From: Streptomyces sp. NRRL B-24484
Lineage (GTDB): Bacteria; Actinomycetota; Actinomycetes; Streptomycetales; Streptomycetaceae
Reading direction: 5' to 3'
Assembly: GCF_000717715.1 (NCBI RefSeq)
Contig: NZ_JOAI01000029.1
Span: 38,380-102,379, forward strand
DNA length: 64,000 nucleotides
A program made the translations under genes and the position numbers. The first letter of the stretch is position 1. Each line of letters opens with the position of its first letter. Below, piece after piece: positions 17,905 through 28,451 of this stretch. The notes beneath the pieces are model-generated. The model saw only the letters and a program-made list of their open reading frames with translations, was not told where the DNA came from and made no database searches.

Positions 17905-18792
17905 TCAGCGGCCGGGGTAGCCGGGCCAGGGCTGCTGCGGCCACGGCTGCGGCGCCGGCGCCGACTGCGGAGAGTAACCGTAGGCCGGGTAGGGGGCCGT
18001 GCCCTGCGGGTGCCCGTACTGGGTGTCACGGTCGAAGAACGGGCGGGCGTTCGCCCGCATCCACATCGCCACCGGGTCGAACTCGTCGGCCATCGCGACC
18101 GTCGACACCGCCAGCCCCTCCGGCGCCAGCTGGGCGGCCCGCTGCACCAGGGCGCGGGCGGCCTCCACCGACGGCGGGGAGTTGTCGTACAGGTCCAGGC
18201 CGACCGCCAGGTACGGCTCGCCCAGCGCGGGCTGCACCCACGCCTGGCGGAGCGAGCGCAGCGGACGGATCTGCACGGCCTGCTGCTCCAGCAGGCCGTA
18301 GAACTGCGGCGCGTTCAGCCGCGGCTCGGAGATCTGCAGCGGGCCGGCCGGCAGCCGGTCCAGGCCGACGGCGATGCGTCTCAGGTCGGCCCACGGGACG
18401 CCGACGCCGCCGCCCGGGGCGTGCGGGTTCAGCCACAGGCCCCAGCGGGTGCGGAAGAGCGCGGCGGCGATCTCCTGGCCGGAGATCACCTCGTGGGCGC
18501 GGGCCCAGCCGCTCGCGGCGAGCTGTTCGGCGGAGGTGACGGCGGGGGCGTAGCCGTGCCCGCCGATGTCCATGTTCCCGTACTGGGCGTCGGGGCTGCC
18601 GGGCGTGCCGTGCCAGAGCAGCATCCAGACCTGCCCCTGGACGAGGGCCCTCAGCAGGTCCTCGTACGCGTCGTAGCGCTCCGGGACGACCGCGCCGAGG
18701 GCGCGCTCGATGGCGCCCGGGTCACCGCCGGGCCGTGCCACGGGGGCCTGGCCCCACGGGCCCGGCCCGCCGCCTGCCGCTGCCGCGCTCAT
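17905..18792 (-). CDS. SseB-like protein, copy 1
   Basis: The 295-residue protein resembles enhanced-serine-sensitivity SseB proteins: an N-terminal domain with VQGQVWMLL, a middle part with TSAEQLAAS and LWLNPHAPGGGVGVPWADLRRI, and a C-terminal domain with AVGLDLYDNS and VSTVAMADEFDPVAMWM. The last 45 residues are a Pro/Gln/Tyr-rich tail (PQGTAPYPAYGYSPQ). SseB function is obscure; in E. coli extra SseB makes cells serine-sensitive. The gene is paired with a second SseB-like gene 178 bp upstream on the same strand, next to the riboswitch-controlled serine/glycine genes. Confidence 0.78.
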   Translation of the reverse strand: MSAAAAGGGPGPWGQAPVARPGGDPGAIERALGAVVPERYDAYEDLLRALVQGQVWMLLWHGTPGSPDAQYGNMDIGGHGYAPAVTSAEQLAASGWARAHEVISGQEIAAALFRTRWGLWLNPHAPGGGVGVPWADLRRIAVGLDRLPAGPLQISEPRLNAPQFYGLLEQQAVQIRPLRSLRQAWVQPALGEPYLAVGLDLYDNSPPSVEAARALVQRAAQLAPEGLAVSTVAMADEFDPVAMWMRANARPFFDRDTQYGHPQGTAPYPAYGYSPQSAPAPQPWPQQPWPGYPGR

Positions 18793-18970
18793 GCGCCCGC
18801 CTCGCTCCGCTCGCTCACGTCGCCGTGCCCCGTCTTGTTCCGTCTTCCGCCGCTCGTGCCCACTGCCGGGCAGAACCCTATTGCGCGCGGCCGACAGGCG
18901 TCATGCCGCATACCCCTCCGTGACGCCGCCGGCCGGTGCGGCCGTCCCGCCCCGTCGGCCGGACGGGCGG

Positions 18971-19765
18971 TCACGCCCGGACGTAGAACGGTGCCACGCA
19001 GGTCAGCAGCCACTCGACGACGGGGTCGTCGGCCATGTCCAGCAGCACCAGGTGGACGCCCCACGGCGGTGGGGCGGTTCCGAGCGCGCGGCCGAGCGCC
19101 TCGTTGACCTGCACCGGGTCGGCCGGCCAGGCCGGGTCCAACTGCACGCCGACGTACAGCTGCGGGGCGTCCGCCTCGACCCGGGCGAGCGCCCGACGAG
19201 CCGTCAGGACGCCCGGCAGCAAGGAGAGTTCGGCGGTGGCCGCGGCGAGGAAGGCGTACGGCTCCAGGTGCGGTTCGGGCTCGCGCAGCGCCACCGCGGC
19301 GCCCTCGGAGGCCGCCGCGCCGGGCGTCCGGTCGTCCTGCGGTCCGCGGCGCAGTTCGCCCACTCCCTCCGGCGGCACGGGGATGCCCACCGGTGCCTCC
19401 GGGTTGACGGCGATGCCGATGCCGAGCGGCAGCCCGCGGGCGAACTCCCACACCGGTGCGATCGCGAAGGGCATGCCGGGGGCGTGCAGCAGGAACTGCT
19501 CCTGCGAGGAGAACACCGGCACGTAGGGGGTGCCGGCGAGTTCGATGGTCGGCAGGTCCAGCGAGGTGCCCTGCGGATCGGCGCCGGCCGGCAGCGGGAT
19601 CCACACCTGGCTGCGGGCGAGCACCTCGATCACCCGGGGCGTGGCGCCGGGGTCGCCGAGCGCGGCGGTGAGCACCTGCTCCAGTTCGTTGGACGGCCAG
19701 CTGCCGCCCTCCGGCGCCGTGCCGGGTGCGGCCCACGCCTGTGCCTCGCCCGCCGGATACCCCAT
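18971..19765 (-). CDS. SseB-like protein, copy 2
   Basis: The 264-residue product has the same plan as its neighbour: VLARSQVWIPLPAG, PVFSSQEQFLLHAPG, LGIGIAVNPEAPVGIPV and a C-terminal YVGVQLDPAWPADPVQVN / VHLVLLDMADDPVVEWL domain, so the two are diverged paralogues. It lacks the Pro/Gln tail of copy 1. It is divergent from the glycine riboswitch, about 120 bp away. A role in serine or one-carbon balance is suggested by position and by the name of the family, not by visible catalytic residues. Confidence 0.8.
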   Translation of the reverse strand: MGYPAGEAQAWAAPGTAPEGGSWPSNELEQVLTAALGDPGATPRVIEVLARSQVWIPLPAGADPQGTSLDLPTIELAGTPYVPVFSSQEQFLLHAPGMPFAIAPVWEFARGLPLGIGIAVNPEAPVGIPVPPEGVGELRRGPQDDRTPGAAASEGAAVALREPEPHLEPYAFLAAATAELSLLPGVLTARRALARVEADAPQLYVGVQLDPAWPADPVQVNEALGRALGTAPPPWGVHLVLLDMADDPVVEWLLTCVAPFYVRA

Positions 19766-19887
19766 GTACGGCCCCTTCGCTCGTCCCCTGTACAGAGCCT
19801 AGCGGGCCGCCCCCTCTCCCATCAGGCCCGGCGGCATGCCATGATGAGCGCGCTCGACCTCCAACTTCACACTGGCCGCTCGAACCC

Positions 19888-20091
19888 GCGCGGGAGAGTC
19901 CGGAACGCCCGCAGGGCGAGGCCGGCGCCGAAGGAGCAAGTCCTCCCCGGAATCTCTCAGGCACCCATACCGCACGGGCGAGGCACATCTGGAAAGTGGA
20001 CACGGCCGCGCCGTGCGCCCACCCACGGTGCAAGCCGCCATCCTTGGGATGGCGGTGAAGCTCTCAGGTTGTTGACGACAGACGGGGAGAC
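19888..20091 (+). ncRNA. Tandem glycine riboswitch (gcvT element)
   Basis: Two consecutive aptamers are visible. The first runs from CGGGAGAGTC (19891) through CCGAAGGAGCAAGTCCTCC and AATCTCTCAGGCAC to GGGCGAGGCA. The second starts near CATCTGGAAAGTGG, contains GGTGCAAGCCGCC and GCTCTCAGGTTG and ends in ACAGACGGGGAGA. These are the conserved core strings of the cooperative glycine riboswitch. It sits about 80 nt before the gcvT start, matching the usual ON-switch role: glycine binding allows expression of the cleavage genes. Confidence 0.95.
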
Positions 20092-20103
20092 TCCACCCGC
20101 CGT

Positions 20104-20123
20104 CCTGCCCGTTTCCGGGCGGG
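20104..20123 (+). terminator. Hairpin between glycine riboswitch and gcvT (possible expression platform)
   Basis: CCTGCCCG pairs with CGGGCGGG over a TTTC loop (8 bp, one GU), 13 nt after the aptamers and 46 nt before gcvT. There is no U-run. It could be the switchable element, though alternative pairing with aptamer 2 was not modelled. Confidence 0.5.
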
Positions 20124-20168
20124 AGGGTCGCCCGTGTGCCCGCAGAGCAGCCAAGGAGTCCTGCCGTC

Positions 20169-21287
20169 ATGTCCCTCCGCCTCACCGCGCTCGACGCGCT
20201 GCACCGTTCGCTCGGTGCCACCATGACCGACTTCGCCGGCTGGGACATGCCGCTGCGCTACGGCAGCGAGCGCGAGGAGCACCTCGCCGTCCGCACGAAG
20301 GCCGGCCTGTTCGACCTCTCGCACATGGGCGAGATCACCGTCTCCGGCCCGCAGGCCGGCGAGATGCTGGACCACGCGCTGGTCGGCTTCATCTCGGCGC
20401 TGGGCGTGCTGCGCGCCCGCTACACCATGATCTGCCGCGAGGACGGCGGCATCCTCGACGACCTGATCGTCTACCGCACCGCGGAGGACGAGTACATGGT
20501 GGTCGCGAACGCCTCCAACGCCCAGGTGGTGCTGGACGCGCTGACCGAGCGCGCCGAGGGCTTCGACGCCGTCGTCCGCGACGACCGCGACGCCTACGCG
20601 CTGATCGCCGTCCAGGGCCCGGAGGCGAACGGCATCCTCGGCTCGCTGACCGACGCCGACCTGCCCGGCCTGAAGTACTACGCGCTGCTGCCCGCGACCG
20701 TCGCCGACCGGCAGGTCTGGCTCGCCCGTACGGGCTACACCGGCGAGGACGGCTTCGAGGTCTTCTGCGCCCCGGCCGACGCCGAGCACCTGTGGTCGGC
20801 GCTGACCGCGGCCGGTGCCGACAAGGGCCTGGTGCCGTGCGGCCTGTCCTGCCGCGACACGCTGCGCCTGGAGGCCGGCATGCCGCTGTACGGCCACGAG
20901 CTGTCCACCGACCTGACCCCCTTCGACGCCGGCCTCGGCCGCGTGGTGCGCTTCGACAAGACCACCAACGAGGGCTCCTTCGTCGGCCGCAAGGCCCTGG
21001 AGCAGGCGGCCGCCGAGGCCGAGTCCGCGCCGCCGCGCAAGCTGGTCGGCCTGGTCTCCGAGGGCAAGCGGGTGCCGCGCGCCGAGTACGCGGTCGTCGA
21101 CGCCGACGGCAACCCGATCGGCCGGATCACCTCGGGCGCGCCCTCCCCCACCCTCGGCAAGCCGATCGCCATCGCCTACGTGGACGCCGCGCACGCCGCG
21201 CCCGGCACCGCCGTCGCGGTCGACGTGCGCGGCAAGGCCGAGCCGGTCGAGGTCGTGGCGCTGCCGTTCTACAAGCGCGCCCGCTGA
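20169..21287 (+). CDS. gcvT: Glycine cleavage system T protein (aminomethyltransferase)
   Basis: GcvT transfers the methylene group from aminomethyl-lipoyl-GcvH to tetrahydrofolate and releases ammonia. The 372-residue protein has [34 protein letters not shown], the folate-binding aspartate region [31 protein letters not shown] and a C-terminal beta barrel with [26 protein letters not shown] stands 11 bases before the ATG at 20169. It is the first gene after the glycine riboswitch. The P-protein gene is not in this window. Confidence 0.96.
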   Translation: MSLRLTALDALHRSLGATMTDFAGWDMPLRYGSEREEHLAVRTKAGLFDLSHMGEITVSGPQAGEMLDHALVGFISALGVLRARYTMICREDGGILDDLIVYRTAEDEYMVVANASNAQVVLDALTERAEGFDAVVRDDRDAYALIAVQGPEANGILGSLTDADLPGLKYYALLPATVADRQVWLARTGYTGEDGFEVFCAPADAEHLWSALTAAGADKGLVPCGLSCRDTLRLEAGMPLYGHELSTDLTPFDAGLGRVVRFDKTTNEGSFVGRKALEQAAAEAESAPPRKLVGLVSEGKRVPRAEYAVVDADGNPIGRITSGAPSPTLGKPIAIAYVDAAHAAPGTAVAVDVRGKAEPVEVVALPFYKRAR

Positions 21288-21390
21288 GCGCCCACGCCGC
21301 TCCCAGCACCGTCCTGAACCGTCCTGCCCGGGGCGGTCCGCTCAGCGGACGGCCACGCCCCTCCCTCTTGCGATCCTGGAGAATGACGCC

Positions 21391-21765
21391 ATGAGCAACC
21401 CCACGCACCTGCAGTACACCAAGGAGCACGAGTGGCTGACCGCCGCCGTGGACGGGGTGTCGACGATCGGCATCACCGCGCACGCGGCCGACGCCCTCGG
21501 CGACATCGTCTACGTCCAGCTCCCGGAGGTCGGTGACAGCGTCACCGCCGGTGAGACCTGTGGCGAGCTCGAGTCCACCAAGTCGGTCAGCGACCTGTTC
21601 TCGCCCGTCACCGGCGAGGTCACGGAGGTCAACCAGGCCGTCCTCGACGACAACGCCCTGGTGAACAGCTCCCCGTTCGAGGATGGCTGGCTGTTCAAGG
21701 TCCGCGTCGAGGCGACCGACGAGCTGCTCGACGCCGAGGCGTACACCGCGTTCATCGGCGGCTGA
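21391..21765 (+). CDS. gcvH: Glycine cleavage system H protein
   Basis: The 124-residue lipoyl carrier shuttles the aminomethyl group between P, T and L proteins. The lipoylated lysine is K64 in [20 protein letters not shown], and KEHEWL opens the protein as usual. It follows gcvT by 103 bp and has TGGAGAATGACGCC before the ATG. It belongs to the riboswitch-controlled transcript. Confidence 0.97.
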   Translation: MSNPTHLQYTKEHEWLTAAVDGVSTIGITAHAADALGDIVYVQLPEVGDSVTAGETCGELESTKSVSDLFSPVTGEVTEVNQAVLDDNALVNSSPFEDGWLFKVRVEATDELLDAEAYTAFIGG

Positions 21766-21778
21766 CCGCCCGCCCACC

Positions 21779-21806
21779 GGGGCGGCCGCAGTGCGGCGGC
21801 CGCCCC
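21779..21806 (+). terminator. Strong hairpin between gcvH and glyA
   Basis: GGGGCGGCCGC (21779-21789) pairs with GCGGCCGCCCC (21796-21806) over AGTGCG, 14 nt after the gcvH stop. No U-tract. It may lower read-through into glyA or stabilise the gcvTH message. Confidence 0.6.
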
Positions 21807-21842
21807 GCTCCAGCCCTTCGCTCCACGGGGAGACCCCACCTC

Positions 21843-23111
21843 ATGACGGTTCTGAACCAGTCCCTGCACGCGCTCGACCCGGAGATCGCGGCCGCGGTCG
21901 ACGCCGAGCTGCACCGCCAGCAGACCACCCTCGAAATGATCGCCTCCGAGAACTTCGCCCCGGTGGCGGTCATGGAGGCCCAGGGTTCGGTCCTGACCAA
22001 CAAGTACGCCGAGGGCTACCCCGGCAAGCGCTACTACGGCGGCTGCGAGCACGTCGACGTCGCCGAGCAGATCGCGATCGACCGGGTGAAGGCGCTGTTC
22101 GGCGCCGAGCACGCCAACGTCCAGCCGCACTCCGGTGCGCAGGCGAACGCCGCGGCGATGTTCGCGCTGATCCAGCCGGGCGACACCATCCTGGGCCTGA
22201 GCCTGGCGCACGGCGGCCACCTGACCCACGGCATGAAGATCAACTTCTCCGGCAAGCTCTACAACGTGGCCGCGTACCACGTCGACGAGAAGACCGGCCA
22301 GGTCGACATGGCCGAGGTCGAGCGCCTCGCCAAGGAGCACCAGCCCAAGCTGATCATCGCCGGCTGGTCCGCCTACCCTCGCCAGCTGGACTTCGCCGAG
22401 TTCCGCCGCATCGCGGACGAGGTCGGCGCCCTGCTCATGGTCGACATGGCGCACTTCGCCGGCCTGGTCGCCGCGGGCCTGCACCCCTCGCCGGTGCCCT
22501 ACGCGGACGTGGTCACCACCACCACCCACAAGACGCTGGGCGGCCCGCGCGGCGGCGTCATCCTGTGCAAGGAGCAGTGGGCCAAGAAGATCAACTCCGC
22601 GGTCTTCCCCGGTCAGCAGGGCGGCCCGCTGGAGCACGTGATCGCCGCCAAGGCCGTGGCCTTCAAGGTCGCCGCCTCGGAGGAGTTCAAGGACCGCCAG
22701 CGCCGCACCCTGGAGGGCGCGAAGATCCTGGCCGAGCGCCTGCTGCGCCAGGACACCGTGGACGCCGGCGTCTCGGTGCTCTCCGGCGGTACCGACGTGC
22801 ACCTCGTCCTGGTCGACCTGCGCAACAGCGAGCTCAACGGCCAGGACGCCGAGGACCGCCTGCACGAGGTCGGCATCACCGTGAACCGCAACGCGGTGCC
22901 GAACGACCCCCGCCCGCCGATGGTCACCTCCGGCCTGCGCATCGGCACCCCGGCGCTGGCCACCCGCGGCTTCGGCGCGGAGGACTTCCGCGAGGTCGCC
23001 GACGTCATCGCCGAGACCCTGCTGCCCGGCTTCGACGAGGCCCGGGCGACGGCGCTCAAGGCCCGGGTGACCGCGCTCGCCGCGAAGTACCCGCTCTACC
23101 CCGAGCTGTGA
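21843..23111 (+). CDS. glyA: Serine hydroxymethyltransferase
   Basis: This PLP enzyme interconverts serine and glycine with tetrahydrofolate. The 422-residue product has [46 protein letters not shown], and [14 protein letters not shown] with the PLP lysine. Length and start match the family, with CACGGGGAGACC upstream. With gcvT and gcvH it lets cells make serine from two glycines. A strong hairpin lies on each side of the gene. Confidence 0.97.
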   Translation: MTVLNQSLHALDPEIAAAVDAELHRQQTTLEMIASENFAPVAVMEAQGSVLTNKYAEGYPGKRYYGGCEHVDVAEQIAIDRVKALFGAEHANVQPHSGAQANAAAMFALIQPGDTILGLSLAHGGHLTHGMKINFSGKLYNVAAYHVDEKTGQVDMAEVERLAKEHQPKLIIAGWSAYPRQLDFAEFRRIADEVGALLMVDMAHFAGLVAAGLHPSPVPYADVVTTTTHKTLGGPRGGVILCKEQWAKKINSAVFPGQQGGPLEHVIAAKAVAFKVAASEEFKDRQRRTLEGAKILAERLLRQDTVDAGVSVLSGGTDVHLVLVDLRNSELNGQDAEDRLHEVGITVNRNAVPNDPRPPMVTSGLRIGTPALATRGFGAEDFREVADVIAETLLPGFDEARATALKARVTALAAKYPLYPEL

Positions 23112-23180
23112 GCCGCACCCCGCGGTAGGCGGTTCGCCCCGCGGTGACCGGCCTCACCCCGGCCGGACACCAGGAATTCC

Positions 23181-23218
23181 GGGGCACCGCGCACACTGGA
23201 CAGTGCGCGCGGTGCCCC
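23181..23218 (+). terminator. Long stem-loop between glyA and sdaA
   Basis: GGGGCACCGCGC pairs perfectly with GCGCGGTGCCCC; three more pairs (CAC/GTG) follow a single mismatch and the loop is TGGACA. The stem is 70 nt after the glyA stop and 53 nt before sdaA. It is either a terminator, so that sdaA needs its own promoter, or an attenuator. Confidence 0.75.
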
Positions 23219-23271
23219 GTTCCGTGTCACCCAGCAAGTCCTTCCACGAGACCAGACAAGGACGTCCCCCC

Positions 23272-24654
<1,383 letters not shown>

Positions 24655-24873
24655 CCGGGCCGGGCTGGAGCCCGGCCTGACGGCAGGCATTCACAGGTCG
24701 TTCCGCCAGATTTGGCCAGCCTTCGAAGGTTGCGAGGGGTCTGCACCTTTGGATCGATTTGTCCAGACCGGTCCGGTCATGCGACAGTGGAGGCACTCCA
24801 CGGCCTCCACCGACCCGGTTCGGCCGTTCCCACCGCACGGCGCGCACCCCCTTGGCCGCGCGGTGACGCGCAC

Positions 24874-24912
24874 GGGCCCCCGACACCGCACACCGAGCGG
24901 ACACGGGGGCCC
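24874..24912. terminator. Bidirectional terminator between sdaA and the RsbW-like gene
   Basis: GGGCCCCCG (24874-24882) pairs with CGGGGGCCC (24904-24912) with a 21-nt loop. The two flanking genes converge on it. The rest of 24655-24943 shows no gene. Confidence 0.6.
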
Positions 24913-24943
24913 TGCTCGCGTCCGGGCCCGGGCGCCCGCCGGG

Positions 24944-25516
24944 TCAGGCTGCGCGCTCGCGCACCCGCATCTCGCACCAGACGGACTTGCCGCGCGGCAG
25001 CAGGTCCGCGCCCCAGCGGTCCGACACCGCGTCGACCAGCACCAGCCCGTGGCCGTTCTCCGCACCGCCGCGCTCGGCCGCCACGATCAGGCAGGGCAGC
25101 GCCCGGGAGGAGTCCCGGACCTCGATCCGCACCCAGCCCGGGCGCCGGGCCATCCTCAGCCCGACGGTGCGCCCGCCGGCGTGCCGGACGGCGTTCGCGA
25201 CCAGCTCGCCGACCAGCAGTTCGCCGGCGTCCAGCTGCTGCACCAGCTCCCAGGCGCGGAGCACGGCGACGACCAGGCGGCGGGCGATCCCGGCCGACTC
25301 GGGACGGGAGGGCAGCCGCACCTCCTCCTCGACGGCCGGGTCGCGCAGCAGCTCGAAGGCGGCCTGCTCCAGCTCGTCCGCGGTCAGCCGCTCCAGGGCC
25401 GCCAGCGCGAGGCCGCGGTCGGCCGACGCATCGTCACCGGCCGTGCCGAGCACCCGATTCGACGCCTGGTCCGCCTCACGCCATCCCGCCATGGCGCCCA
25501 TCATTGCGGAACGCAT
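24944..25516 (-). CDS. RsbW/SpoIIAB-like ATP-binding protein (anti-sigma factor type HATPase)
   Basis: A roughly 190-residue protein with a GHKL ATP-binding fold in its C-terminal two thirds: N-box GELLVGELVANAVRHAGG, G1-like VEVRDSSRALP-type strand, and NGHGLVLVDAVSDRWG (G2) near the end, followed by the usual KSVWCEM strand. Such proteins are common in Streptomyces as anti-sigma kinases or orphan partners. The N-terminal 60 residues are unlike a known domain. The start is uncertain: ATGs lie at 25516, 25504, 25501 and 25492 with no clear ribosome site, and an open extension reaches 25549. It follows the L,D-transpeptidase genes on the same strand. Confidence 0.75.
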   Translation of the reverse strand: MRSAMMGAMAGWREADQASNRVLGTAGDDASADRGLALAALERLTADELEQAAFELLRDPAVEEEVRLPSRPESAGIARRLVVAVLRAWELVQQLDAGELLVGELVANAVRHAGGRTVGLRMARRPGWVRIEVRDSSRALPCLIVAAERGGAENGHGLVLVDAVSDRWGADLLPRGKSVWCEMRVRERAA

Positions 25517-25585
25517 GCGGGTGCGTACGGACAATGAACAAACGATCACGGCGGGCGGACATATGACAGCGGCACGCCTGGCGGC

Positions 25586-26788
25586 CTACCAGGCAGTCCA
25601 GGGCACGTTCCAGCCGCTCAGCCCGTTCTCGCCGGAGACCCGCGGGCCCTTGGAATTCACCACGGTGACGACGTCGCCGATCATTGACGCGTTGTAGAAG
25701 CGGCCGGCGTCGGTACCGTCGCTGCCGTAGCGGGTGTCGGCGATGCCGATGCAGCCGTGGCTGGCGTTGGAGCGGCCCATCGAACCGATCGCCCAGGAGT
25801 TGCCGTGCACGTAGGTGCCGGTGTCGGTCAGCCGCATGGCGTGCGGCACGTCGTCGAGGTCGTACTCGTCGCCGGCCCGGATGCCGCTGACGCCGTTGGA
25901 GGACATCCGCGTCTTGCGGGCCATCTCCTCGATGACCATGGTGCCGTTGAAGCTGTCGAACCCGGCCTTGCCGGCGGTGAACTTCACGGTGTCCACGGTC
26001 TGCCCGTTCTCCACCACGGCCATCCGGTGGGTGGCGACGTCCGCCGTGCTCACCCGGGACCGGCCGACGGTGAAGTGCTCCTCGCCGTCCTTGTCGCCGT
26101 AGACGCCGGGGGCGAGTTCGGCGCTCTTCAGCCGGTACTTCACCGTCACCTCGGTCCCCGGCTTCCAGTACTCCGCGGGGCGGAAGTCGACCCGGTCGTC
26201 ACCGAACCAGTGCGGCTTCACCACGGTGCCGTCGGAGGTCTCGAAGACCACCGCGCGTTCCACCTCGGCCCGGTTCTGCACCGCCTTGCGGAAGCGCAGC
26301 GAGACGATCATGCCGACGCCGTAGGTCTGCCCGTCGTCCAGGTTGGTGTAGGAGCCGGTCTTCTTCGCCGGGGTGAGCGTGCTGAAGGCGCTCTCGGCGG
26401 TGGTCACCAGCCCGTTCGGATCGGTGGCCTGCGCCGTCACCCGGTACTGCTCGGCGACGGCGAGGGCCGCGGAGGGCGTCCAGCCGAGGCCGTCCGCGGT
26501 GAGCGTGCCGGGCACCTCCCGGCCGTCCCGCCCGGTCACCTTGACGGCCGTCAGCTTCCCTCCGGTGGCGGTGACCTTGAGCGCCCCGGACGGCTTGACG
26601 TCGGTGGCACCGTTCTTCGGCTCGACGGCCACCACGGCCGTCGGGGCGGTGGGCCGCGGCCGGGCCGCCGTCGTCCCCGCGCCGGAGGCCGTACCTCCGG
26701 GCGACCCGGACGGACCGCAGGCCGCGGCCGTCAGCACCAGCGCTCCCCCGAGCAGACCCACCGTCAGACCTCTGCGCACGGACCCCAT
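25586..26788 (-). CDS. L,D-transpeptidase lipoprotein, copy 1 (Ig-like + YkuD)
   Basis: The 400-residue precursor has a lipobox-type signal (ALVLTAAACG, Cys about 24), a Gly/Ala/Thr linker, two Ig-like beta modules (about 60-260) and a C-terminal YkuD catalytic domain with HGNSWAIGSMGRSNASHGCIGI; the cysteine of SHGC is the nucleophile. These enzymes form 3-3 peptidoglycan cross-links on the outer face of the membrane. It ends in the Trp-rich GWNVPWTAW. GGAGGGGGGCC precedes the ATG. It is the third of three consecutive paralogues in transcription order. Confidence 0.93.
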   Translation of the reverse strand: MGSVRRGLTVGLLGGALVLTAAACGPSGSPGGTASGAGTTAARPRPTAPTAVVAVEPKNGATDVKPSGALKVTATGGKLTAVKVTGRDGREVPGTLTADGLGWTPSAALAVAEQYRVTAQATDPNGLVTTAESAFSTLTPAKKTGSYTNLDDGQTYGVGMIVSLRFRKAVQNRAEVERAVVFETSDGTVVKPHWFGDDRVDFRPAEYWKPGTEVTVKYRLKSAELAPGVYGDKDGEEHFTVGRSRVSTADVATHRMAVVENGQTVDTVKFTAGKAGFDSFNGTMVIEEMARKTRMSSNGVSGIRAGDEYDLDDVPHAMRLTDTGTYVHGNSWAIGSMGRSNASHGCIGIADTRYGSDGTDAGRFYNASMIGDVVTVVNSKGPRVSGENGLSGWNVPWTAW

Positions 26789-26902
26789 GCCGGCCCCCCT
26801 CCGTACCGCCGCGCACTCCCCGTCGCGGCACCCACCGAATACACGCTCCGAGGAGGTCCCGGGTTGCGGCCCGCCGCGCGACGATCCGGTCACGAACCCG
26901 CA

Positions 26903-26937
26903 ACGGCCCGGCCGCTCGCGGGGAGCGGCCGGGCCGT
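26903..26937. terminator. Terminator after L,D-transpeptidase copy 2
   Basis: A perfect 15-bp stem (26903-26917 with 26923-26937) around GCGGG lies 27 nt past the stop of copy 2 on the minus strand. It likely separates copies 2 and 1 into different transcripts. Confidence 0.8.
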
Positions 26938-26964
26938 CGACGAAGTGCCGGCGGGGCGTGCGGC

Positions 26965-28254
26965 CTACCAGTTGCTCCAGGGGAGCGTCCAGCCGCTGAG
27001 GCCGTTGTCCGGGGAGACCGTGCGGCCCTTGGAGTTGACGATCTTCACCACGTCGCCGATCAGCGAGCTGTTGAAGAAGGTGCCGGCCGAGGAGGACTCG
27101 CTGCCGCCCTTGACGTCCTTCAGGCCGATGCAGCCGTGGCTGGCGTTGGACTTGCCGAAGGCGTTGCCCCAGTAGTTGCCGTGCACGTAGGTGCCGGTGG
27201 TGGTGAGGCGCATCGCGTGCGGCACGTCCGGGACGTCGTACTCGTCGCCCTTGACGTTGGCCACGGTGGCCGAGTTCATCCGGGTCACCTTCTCCTTGCC
27301 GGAGATGACCATGGTGCCGTTCCAGGACGGGTTCTGGTCGTTGCCCGCGGTGATCGGGATGCTCTTGGTGGCGCCGCCGCCGTTCGCCACCGTCATCACG
27401 TGCTTGGCGGCATCGACGGTGCTGACCTGGTAGCGGCCGATGGTGAACGGCTCGTCGCGGTCCACGTCGCCGTAGACGCCCGGCGAGACCTCGACGCTCT
27501 TCAGCCGGTACTTGACCGTCACCTTGGTGCCGGGCTTCCAGTACTCCGCCGGGCGGAGGTCGAGGCGCTGCGAGCCGAACCAGTGGCCCTTCACGACGGT
27601 GCCGTCGCCGGCCTCGACGGTGATGCCCTTGAGGACGGCGTCCTTGTTCTTGATCGGCTTGCTGAACGCCACCGAGACGATCATGCCGACACCGTAGGTG
27701 CCGTTGTCGGCGATGTTGTCGTTGGTCGCGACCTTCTTCGCCGGGGACAGCGTGGTGAAGGCGGACGAGAGCGCGGCGGGCAGGCCGGCGTCGTCCTTGG
27801 CCTGCGCGTTGACGGTGTAGGCCATGCCGACCGCCAGCGGCGAGGTCGGCTTCCAGCTGAGGCCGTCGGCGGCGATGGTGCCGGCGACCGCCTTGTCGTT
27901 CTTGTCCTTCAGCTCGACGGAGGTGAGCTTGCCGCTCGCGACCGTCACGGCGAAGCCGCCCGGCTGGACGTCGGTGGCGCCGTCCTTGGCGCTGACGGTG
28001 AGCACCGCGGCGGACGCCTTGGGGGCGGCCTGCGTGGTGGAGCCGCCGCTGCCGGCCGATCCGGCCGCGTTGGCGCTCGCCCCGCCCGAGCCCCCGGAAC
28101 CGCCGGAGCCGCCGCCGTCGTTGCACGCGGCGGTGAACAGCAGCACGCCGCCCATGGCCAGCGCGACGGCCGCGGTGCGCGCGGTACGACCGGTGCGGCC
28201 CGTCCCGGCCGCACCTCTGACTATCGCGGCCTCGGCCGCCTGAACCGGCTTCAC
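26965..28254 (-). CDS. L,D-transpeptidase lipoprotein, copy 2 (Ig-like + YkuD)
   Basis: The 429-residue precursor has a longer cytosolic leader before the signal helix (ALAMGGVLLFTAACNDG, lipidated Cys about 44), a Gly/Ser linker, Ig-like modules and a YkuD domain with HGNYWGNAFGKSNASHGCIGL. The C-terminus GWTLPWSNW matches the other copies. GTG at 28254 follows GGGAGGGGAGCAACCG; upstream in-frame extension lacks a ribosome site. It should make 3-3 cross-links in peptidoglycan. Strong residue-level similarity to copy 1 (KPHWFGDDRVDFRPAEYWKPG-like strand shared) shows tandem duplication. Confidence 0.93.
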   Translation of the reverse strand: MKPVQAAEAAIVRGAAGTGRTGRTARTAAVALAMGGVLLFTAACNDGGGSGGSGGSGGASANAAGSAGSGGSTTQAAPKASAAVLTVSAKDGATDVQPGGFAVTVASGKLTSVELKDKNDKAVAGTIAADGLSWKPTSPLAVGMAYTVNAQAKDDAGLPAALSSAFTTLSPAKKVATNDNIADNGTYGVGMIVSVAFSKPIKNKDAVLKGITVEAGDGTVVKGHWFGSQRLDLRPAEYWKPGTKVTVKYRLKSVEVSPGVYGDVDRDEPFTIGRYQVSTVDAAKHVMTVANGGGATKSIPITAGNDQNPSWNGTMVISGKEKVTRMNSATVANVKGDEYDVPDVPHAMRLTTTGTYVHGNYWGNAFGKSNASHGCIGLKDVKGGSESSSAGTFFNSSLIGDVVKIVNSKGRTVSPDNGLSGWTLPWSNW

Positions 28255-28451
28255 TCGGTTGCTCCCCTCCCGGTATCCACGCTGGATACACGCATCCGCG
28301 CCCGGGTCGGTTTCACCGGGGGTCGGACTTCTTCGCCACACCGCCGACGCGGAACGGTCCCCGGCCCGCGCGGCACGCCAGGATAACTGCCCCGGATGAG
28401 TGAATCTTCCGCAGGTGGGGGGTGCCGGTTCGGTGAATCACCGGGCGCAGG

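Noticed and set aside
13607..17920. Very long plus-strand open frame opposite the peptide importer
   Set aside because: Composition is Val/Gly/Asp/Arg-rich antisense shadow of the importer genes, typical of high-GC codon bias; no motif.
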